Below are positions 23,889 through 28,676 of a stretch of 28,676 bases of DNA, one piece after another; within the stretch, counting starts at the first letter, position 1, and every line of letters begins with the position of its first letter. A program made the translations under genes and the position numbers. Origin of the DNA: CAZTAK01 sp964611585 (GTDB lineage: Bacteria; Pseudomonadota; Alphaproteobacteria; SHVP01). The stretch lies in contig CAZTAK010000036.1 of the NCBI GenBank assembly GCA_964611585.1, forward strand, positions 1 through 28,676, read 5' to 3'. Below the pieces are notes generated by a model. That model made no database searches. It had not been told where the DNA came from and saw only the letters and a program-made list of their open reading frames with translations.

Positions 23889-25368
23889 CTCGAACCAGCC
23901 GCCAGTCGCCGAATCGTTGCGGAGATTCGTCGGAAATGTTTTCGTTTTTGACGGCGTCCGTGCCGCCGGGCCAGTAGGCCTCGTCCCACGCAAGCCAATC
24001 GACCCGGTAGCGCAACAAAGTCTCAGAGAGCTGCCGTGTCACGACCGGAAACACCGGCGTCAGGCGGTCGAAACCGTAGGAATGCGCGCCCCACAACACT
24101 GCATGGGGGGTCTTGAAGGCGATCTCTTCGATGGCGGCAAGGGGAAAGGCAGCGATCCGCGCGGGTTCAGTCGGGAGCGCTGCGATCAGGTCCTCGATCG
24201 CGTGGCGGGTTGCAGGGTCCCGGTCGCGGCCGCGGACCCAGGCGACCCAAAGCGCAACCATAGTCAATCCCGCCCCTGCCGCGAACAGGGCGAACACTGC
24301 CGGAGTGGGGGAACCGAGAACGAATCCCCAGGCGATAGCGCCCGGAACGACTGCATTGGCGGCATAAAGGTGGCCGCCGCCGAAACACTTCAGCGCCGGC
24401 ACGAACAGAGTCAGCCCGGCCCAGGCATAGGTGCCGCCAAACCAAATCCATAACCACGCCGGAAGTCCATTTCCTGCAATCAGAAGAGGCACCAGCGCAA
24501 GGTTGAACGGCGCATAGCCCGCGATGGTGACCAAATGAGACCGCGCGCCGGCAAGGCCCGGCTGGTGATAGGCGCCCGAACGGCCTGCCGCGGGATCGCC
24601 ATAGACCGGCGAGTGCCGGAACCCATGCAAGCCTAGTTCGCGCCAGTGACGGTGCCAGAACGAAACGATGTCGGCATGCGCCTGCCATTGCCGGGCCGCG
24701 AACCGGGGCCCGGTGACGAGCGCGGCGATGAAGATTCCGGCCGGCGGGATCAGCGCCGCCTCCCACGCCCCCAGCGCCCACGCCCAGAACGGCCACAACA
24801 CCAGCATCAACTGCGTCGTCATTTTGTGACTCAGCACCACCAGTGCAGCCGACACGGCGGCTCCGGCCCATAGCGCCGCGGCGGCGCCAGTGTCCGGCGC
24901 GCCCGCCGCCAGGACTTGCAGAATCATGGCCGCCGAAAAAAACAAATTCCCGAAGCTGCGGGGATTGAGTTGCGCACTGTAGACGGTCCAGGCTGGCGCC
25001 AGCACCAGAACCGCAACGAAGGCAGCGATCCCGGCTGCACCAACGCCGGCGGACGGCAGCACCGCCAGCGCCGCAACAATCAGCAGCGCATCCGGAAGGT
25101 GACTCAGCCACGGGCCACGCGCTGCGATCCAGCGTTCGGGCACGAAACTCAACACAAAACCGAACAGCGGCGGGTAGTACTGGTTTTCCTCTTCGAGAAG
25201 GTACTTGCCCGGCAATACGTAGGGCGGCCTTCGGTTCAACCGCGCGGCGCGGGCGATCAGGCGCCAGTAATATTCATCGACGCGCTCGGCCCCACGGCGG
25301 CGGATGAACACCGCGCGCAGGAAAAAAGCGGCGGCGACAGCCGCGAGTGCGCCGAGTTCGGCAATCAC
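23878..25368 (-). CDS. Polytopic membrane protein, probable GT-C fold glycosyltransferase
   Basis: A 496-aa protein with about ten to eleven hydrophobic segments. The first helix (residues 1-21) is followed by RRRGAERVDEYYW, where Asp31-Glu32 sit where GT-C enzymes (ArnT/PMT/Alg-type, using polyprenyl-phosphate sugars) keep their catalytic acidic pair in the first outer loop. YLLEEENQYYPPLFGFVLS then resembles the second part of such a loop. The C-terminal ~120 residues are soluble and include AHSYGFDRLTPVFPVV. The start is GTG at 25368, 36 nt after the radical SAM gene, with a GAAGG upstream. The GT-C call rests on topology and the DE motif only; it could be an unrelated membrane protein. 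Its stop overlaps the facing gene by 11 nt. Confidence 0.65.
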   Translation of the reverse strand: MIAELGALAAVAAAFFLRAVFIRRRGAERVDEYYWRLIARAARLNRRPPYVLPGKYLLEEENQYYPPLFGFVLSFVPERWIAARGPWLSHLPDALLIVAALAVLPSAGVGAAGIAAFVAVLVLAPAWTVYSAQLNPRSFGNLFFSAAMILQVLAAGAPDTGAAAALWAGAAVSAALVVLSHKMTTQLMLVLWPFWAWALGAWEAALIPPAGIFIAALVTGPRFAARQWQAHADIVSFWHRHWRELGLHGFRHSPVYGDPAAGRSGAYHQPGLAGARSHLVTIAGYAPFNLALVPLLIAGNGLPAWLWIWFGGTYAWAGLTLFVPALKCFGGGHLYAANAVVPGAIAWGFVLGSPTPAVFALFAAGAGLTMVALWVAWVRGRDRDPATRHAIEDLIAALPTEPARIAAFPLAAIEEIAFKTPHAVLWGAHSYGFDRLTPVFPVVTRQLSETLLRYRVDWLAWDEAYWPGGTDAVKNENISDESPQRFGDWRLVRVKR

Positions 25369-25404
25369 AATGTTCAGCGAACCTTCAACGGGCTCAGCAG
25401 ACGT

Positions 25405-26583
25405 TCAGTCGTGCTCCCGCGGGGCCGGGGTTTCATCGACCGTCCCCTCGGCATCGAAGGCGAAATCGACCGGCGTCGAATCGAGACTCAGTCGCGACAC
25501 GGCAAAGTCGATAGGCCTCTTCGGTTCCAGCCGCGGCACGCCATAGCCCGAGCAAAGCTGGCAGATATCGACCTCGCCCTGTGCGGAAACGACGCGCTTG
25601 CGGAACGCGCGCGCTTTGTCGCCGTTCCAGATGTCGCGAAGCGAGCGCTCGAAAACATTTCCCAGCACATGCTTTCCCTGCGCGTCCCGGCAACAGGGAA
25701 CGAGGCTCCCGTCCCAGTTGACCATGACCGAGTTCCATATCCAGGTGCATTCGTTGTTGTGCAGGTGTTTCGGTTTCAAGACACCGCGCTCGAACGCTTC
25801 CTCATCGTAGAACCAGTAGCGCTTGTCCTTGGGCAGCATCTGGTGGCCCTCGATCACGTTGCGCACGCAAGGATCGATCACGTTGGCAAGGTCGGCGCCG
25901 ATTTCCTTCGCCCAACGCAGAAATTCGGGCACCTGGTGTTCGTTATGGCGCATGACGATAAATCCGACGTTTATCTGTAGCGCAGAGCCCGGCGACTTGC
26001 GGCGCTCTTCGATCAGGTCGGTCAGATTCTTCGTCACCCTCTCCAGATTCGAGCGCACGCGGTACACCTCGTGCGATTCCTGATCGATCCCGCCGATCTG
26101 GAAATTGATCTCGTTGAGGTCGGAATAGATCACGCCCTTGGCATCGACGTAATCGCCATTGGTGCAGGTTTCGACATAGATTCCGGCCTCGCGCGCATAG
26201 CGGATCATGTCGTAGGCGTGCTTGTTGAGAAACGGCTCGCCCATGAAGTAGAACATCAAGACGCTGGTGTGCGGTGCGGCTTCGTCGATCAGTTTCTCGA
26301 ACGCCGCCTTGTCCAGCATGCCGCGACCGCGCGCCATCGAGCCGTTGCCGGTTTCGCACACGGGGCAGCGCAGATTGCAGACATTGGTGGGTTCGATCGA
26401 CAAATGCACCGGCGCCATCAAGGGCCCCGGAATTCGCGCCTTGGCCATCGCCGTGTTGTAAAGAAGCGAGCGCCACCCCTTGGGCCGAGTGCCGAGAATG
26501 GCGGCAACCCGTTTCGCCTTGCCTGACAGCGTGCTGCCGGACGCGGGGCGCGGGGCTTCGATGGTATCGGACGGGCGGGTCAT
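25405..26583 (-). CDS. Radical SAM/SPASM domain protein
   Basis: A 392-aa protein. The radical SAM cluster motif is CNLRCPVC (Cys69, Cys73, Cys76; CX3CX2C), preceded by HLSIEPTNV and followed by the SAM-binding FYFMGEPFLN (111-120). The C-terminal SPASM-like region has Cys279, the Cys297-Cys298 pair in NWDGSLVPCCRDAQGK, and CQLC (341-344), consistent with an auxiliary iron-sulfur cluster. The frame is open upstream to 26862, but that part overlaps the flippase gene; ATG 26583 (MTRPSDTIEA) is the natural start, 22 nt after the flippase stop. Such enzymes modify peptides or, in some glycan and lipid loci, sugars. It could act on a sugar here; the substrate is unknown. The tail after 345 is acidic and low-complexity. 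Confidence 0.92.
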   Translation of the reverse strand: MTRPSDTIEAPRPASGSTLSGKAKRVAAILGTRPKGWRSLLYNTAMAKARIPGPLMAPVHLSIEPTNVCNLRCPVCETGNGSMARGRGMLDKAAFEKLIDEAAPHTSVLMFYFMGEPFLNKHAYDMIRYAREAGIYVETCTNGDYVDAKGVIYSDLNEINFQIGGIDQESHEVYRVRSNLERVTKNLTDLIEERRKSPGSALQINVGFIVMRHNEHQVPEFLRWAKEIGADLANVIDPCVRNVIEGHQMLPKDKRYWFYDEEAFERGVLKPKHLHNNECTWIWNSVMVNWDGSLVPCCRDAQGKHVLGNVFERSLRDIWNGDKARAFRKRVVSAQGEVDICQLCSGYGVPRLEPKRPIDFAVSRLSLDSTPVDFAFDAEGTVDETPAPREHD

Positions 26584-26605
26584 GACGGGAATGATCGGAG
26601 GCGGA

Positions 26606-28120
26606 CTATAACGAAACCTTCCGGGGGCCACTAGAGGCGGAAGCTCCGCCACCGTCGAGCCACCGAACAACTGTGCCCGCGGGCGCGCGTAAAGTTCGCG
26701 GCAGGTCGGCTGCCAGCGGCGCGAACCCGCCGGCGCCCCGGAATAACCCGAATCGTTTTGCGGAAATGACCAGAACTGCGGTCGCAACGGTGCACAGGAC
26801 CGCGCCCGCGCCCGGCCCCGCCCACAGCGGCAGCGCAACGGCGGCAACGCCGACGGCGCCAAAGCCCGTGACCTTCACGAAGCCCGGAAATACGGCGTCG
26901 GTATAGCGCCGCAGGAACCAGACTGGTGCCGCCATCCCGAATGCGAATGCGGCCGCGCTCGCAAGTGCGGGGCCGGAGATTCCGAAAACCGGGATCAGCA
27001 GTATATTTCCCGCGGCGTTGATCGCGGCGACGCCGAGGCTGACGGCGACGGTTGCGGGCACCAGGCGCGGATCGGTGACCAGCACCGGGTTGATCAGATA
27101 ACTTGCCAGCTGAAACGCGGTTGCTGCCAGCAGGATCATAACCGGATAGAGCGCGGCAGCGAAGGCCCCGAACCCGATAACGGCCGAAATAACCAACACC
27201 GGAACGAACATCGCCGGCACCAGCGCGACCCACAGAAAATAAGCGGCGCCGGCGGCGCGCGTGTAGCGTGCCGTCGCGGGTGCATCGGCCTTGACCTTGA
27301 GGTCGATCATCCGGGGCGCGATCACCGCCGCCAACGGAATCAAAAACGCCGAAGCCAGCAACGACACATTGTAGGCCCATGCGTAGACCCCGACGGTTTC
27401 GTCGTCGATCAGGTGGTGCAGGAACCAGAGGTCCATCCAGGTGACGGTTGCAGCACCTGCTGCCCCGATTGGCACCGCCCAGCTGTAGCGAAGAATCCTT
27501 CCCAGCGCGGCGCGGTCGAATCCCAGGCCCGCGAACGCCCGTCTGGGAATTTGCGCCCACACCAGCGCGCCGCCCAGCCCATAGCCGATCAGGGTGCCAG
27601 CCATCAGGACCGGCCAGCCCCCGGCCCAGCCAGCTACGAAGCCAGCGAGAGTCACCACCTGCGCGAGCCTCATCACCACGGGCGACAGGCCGTAGCCCGC
27701 GAACTTTTCCACTGCCTGCGCCGCGTACTGGCCCATTTCGTTGAACGAAAGCACTACGAAAGCGGCAAGCAGGAACCAGATGCTGACTGTCGGAATCCCG
27801 AACAGGTTTTCCAGTGATCCGGAAAAGAGCCATGCGAGCGGCAGGACGACCACCAGCAACACCGCGTGCAGGCCCAGGCGCGCGCCGAGAGCCCCGCCGA
27901 TCGTTCCTCTCTCGCGGTATTCCTCGCGGGCATAGCGCAGCAGGCCGGCATTCGGCCAGGAGAGCGCGACGATGGTTATGACCTGCGCGACCGAAAAAAT
28001 CAGGCTGAACCGTCCGAAGGTCTCCGTGGGCAGGGCAAGCGGCACCAGCACGAGCATCAACACTGACAGCACCACCGCCACGGCCTGGTGGCCCGCGAGA
28101 ACACCGTAGGTTTTCAGCAT
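26606..28120 (-). CDS. Wzx-like oligosaccharide flippase (MOP superfamily)
   Basis: A 504-aa protein with 12-14 hydrophobic segments and the family's opening pattern: MLKTYGVLAGHQAVAVVLSV, then TETFGRFSLIFSVAQVITIV and a GLLRYAREEY stretch, as in polysaccharide flippases. It moves lipid-linked repeat units across the inner membrane. The frame is open to 28306, but the extension overlaps the upstream glycosyltransferase and is arginine/proline-rich; ATG 28120 fits, with GCAGGGA about 11 nt upstream and 28 nt after that gene's stop. It is followed by the radical SAM gene after 22 nt. The last ~40 residues are cytoplasmic and basic. Confidence 0.92.
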   Translation of the reverse strand: MLKTYGVLAGHQAVAVVLSVLMLVLVPLALPTETFGRFSLIFSVAQVITIVALSWPNAGLLRYAREEYRERGTIGGALGARLGLHAVLLVVVLPLAWLFSGSLENLFGIPTVSIWFLLAAFVVLSFNEMGQYAAQAVEKFAGYGLSPVVMRLAQVVTLAGFVAGWAGGWPVLMAGTLIGYGLGGALVWAQIPRRAFAGLGFDRAALGRILRYSWAVPIGAAGAATVTWMDLWFLHHLIDDETVGVYAWAYNVSLLASAFLIPLAAVIAPRMIDLKVKADAPATARYTRAAGAAYFLWVALVPAMFVPVLVISAVIGFGAFAAALYPVMILLAATAFQLASYLINPVLVTDPRLVPATVAVSLGVAAINAAGNILLIPVFGISGPALASAAAFAFGMAAPVWFLRRYTDAVFPGFVKVTGFGAVGVAAVALPLWAGPGAGAVLCTVATAVLVISAKRFGLFRGAGGFAPLAADLPRTLRAPAGTVVRWLDGGGASASSGPRKVSL

Positions 28121-28148
28121 GAACGCGCCGGTCCCTGCGCTGGCCGGT

Positions 28149-28676
28149 TCATTGGCGGGCCAGCAGACGCTCGTAGGCGGAAATCTTCGCGGCGCTCGCC
28201 GCTTCAAGCCGGTGCCGCGCGAACGCGAGCGCCCGCGCCGCCACGCCCATCGCATCGGACCGGGCCGGGTCGGAAAGCAACCTCTCGACCGCGGCCGTGA
28301 GGGCATGTCCGTCGCCTTCCGCCACCAGCCAGCCGGTTTCTGGGCCGACCAACTCGCGGTGCCATTCGACGTCGTAGGCGATCACGGGGCGCGCCGCGGC
28401 GCAAGCTTCGATCAAGCTAAACCCCCCCATCAGGCAGAGCGCCGCCGCACTTTGCCGGCGTAATGCGATGACGTCGTTCTTTGAGACGTAACCCAGCAGA
28501 TGGACATGGCGTTCAAGCGCGGGTGAGTTCGCGATTCGCGCCTCGAGACGCGTGCGCTCGGGCCCGTCGCCTGCCATTACCACGGCGAAATCGTCGCGGG
28601 CGCGGGCGAGGACCTCGGCCAGATCGAGAACGTCATCGACGTAGTTCTCGCGGCTCAACCGGCCGGCGAAACCGAG
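28149..28676 (-). CDS. Glycosyltransferase family 4, C-terminal domain (cut by the right edge)
   Basis: The frame is open to the window end (175 codons visible plus stop). It shows the donor-binding half of a GT-B enzyme: GFAGRLSRENYVDDVLDLAE, VVMAGDGPERTRLE, VHLLGYVSKNDV and GGFSLIEACAAARPVIAYDV followed by EWHRELVGPETGWLV. The second Glu of the usual EX7E motif is present (in SLIEA), while the first position reads Gly (GGFS), a variant I associate with a GT4 subgroup. The N-terminal domain and start lie beyond 28676. It precedes the flippase by 28 nt and is the first visible gene of that operon. Confidence 0.88.
   Translation of the reverse strand, partial: LGFAGRLSRENYVDDVLDLAEVLARARDDFAVVMAGDGPERTRLEARIANSPALERHVHLLGYVSKNDVIALRRQSAAALCLMGGFSLIEACAAARPVIAYDVEWHRELVGPETGWLVAEGDGHALTAAVERLLSDPARSDAMGVAARALAFARHRLEAASAAKISAYERLLARQ

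Noticed and set aside
1..28676. CRISPR arrays, tRNA or rRNA genes, insertion sequences and attachment sites
   Set aside because: Read through the intergenic regions without finding regularly spaced repeats, cloverleaf-like genes, transposase or integrase frames, or matching terminal repeats.

Overview
The window looks like the chromosome of a GC-rich alphaproteobacterium, probably Rhodospirillales-like. This is inferred from base composition, the very large NAD-glutamate dehydrogenase and the gene families present; no rRNA or other taxonomic marker is in view. It is mostly a surface-polysaccharide locus with two housekeeping genes (NAD-glutamate dehydrogenase and purH) set inside it. No tRNA, rRNA, CRISPR array, transposase or integrase was seen.

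Region 1 (about 1-4180, minus strand) is a compact putative operon. In transcription order it holds a shrunken SxtJ-family remnant, a 48-aa DUF5989 protein, a class I methyltransferase, an acyl carrier protein (ACP), an AlgI/DltB-like MBOAT acyltransferase, a membrane-anchored SGNH hydrolase-like protein and a small membrane protein cut by the left edge. Carrier protein plus MBOAT plus SGNH protein is the D-alanylation (DltC/DltB/DltD) logic, but no DltA-type adenylating enzyme is visible and a methyltransferase overlaps the ACP gene. The likely role is acylation of an extracytoplasmic glycan from a carrier-bound acyl group. The DNA here is visibly richer in A+T than the rest.

Region 2 (4510-6780, plus strand) holds a second membrane-anchored SGNH protein and an FkbM-type methyltransferase. 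The 327-base gap between them carries two related hairpins, the first ending in a T-run.

Region 3 (6999-13630) holds the 1613-aa NAD-glutamate dehydrogenase (plus), with a recognisable promoter, converging on purH (minus), which ends in a clear intrinsic terminator.

Region 4 (13704-22587, minus) is a tightly packed glycan operon. In transcription order it encodes AsnB-like amidotransferase 2, a methyltransferase, AsnB-like amidotransferase 1, a GT4 glycosyltransferase, a WecA/WbpL-like polyprenyl-phosphate sugar-1-phosphate transferase, and a WbpM/CapD-like nucleotide-sugar 4,6-dehydratase. It can supply and modify (amidate, methylate) nucleotide sugars or glycans and start the lipid-linked repeat unit.

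Region 5 (22623-28676) has a plus-strand O-antigen ligase/polymerase-like protein facing a minus-strand operon: a GT4 cut by the right edge, a Wzx-like flippase, a radical SAM/SPASM protein and a GT-C-like membrane protein. Regions 4 and 5 together look like most of a Wzx/Wzy-type pathway: initiation, sugar synthesis, extension, flipping and polymerisation or ligation. Regions 1 and 2 look like a decoration module acting on the product.
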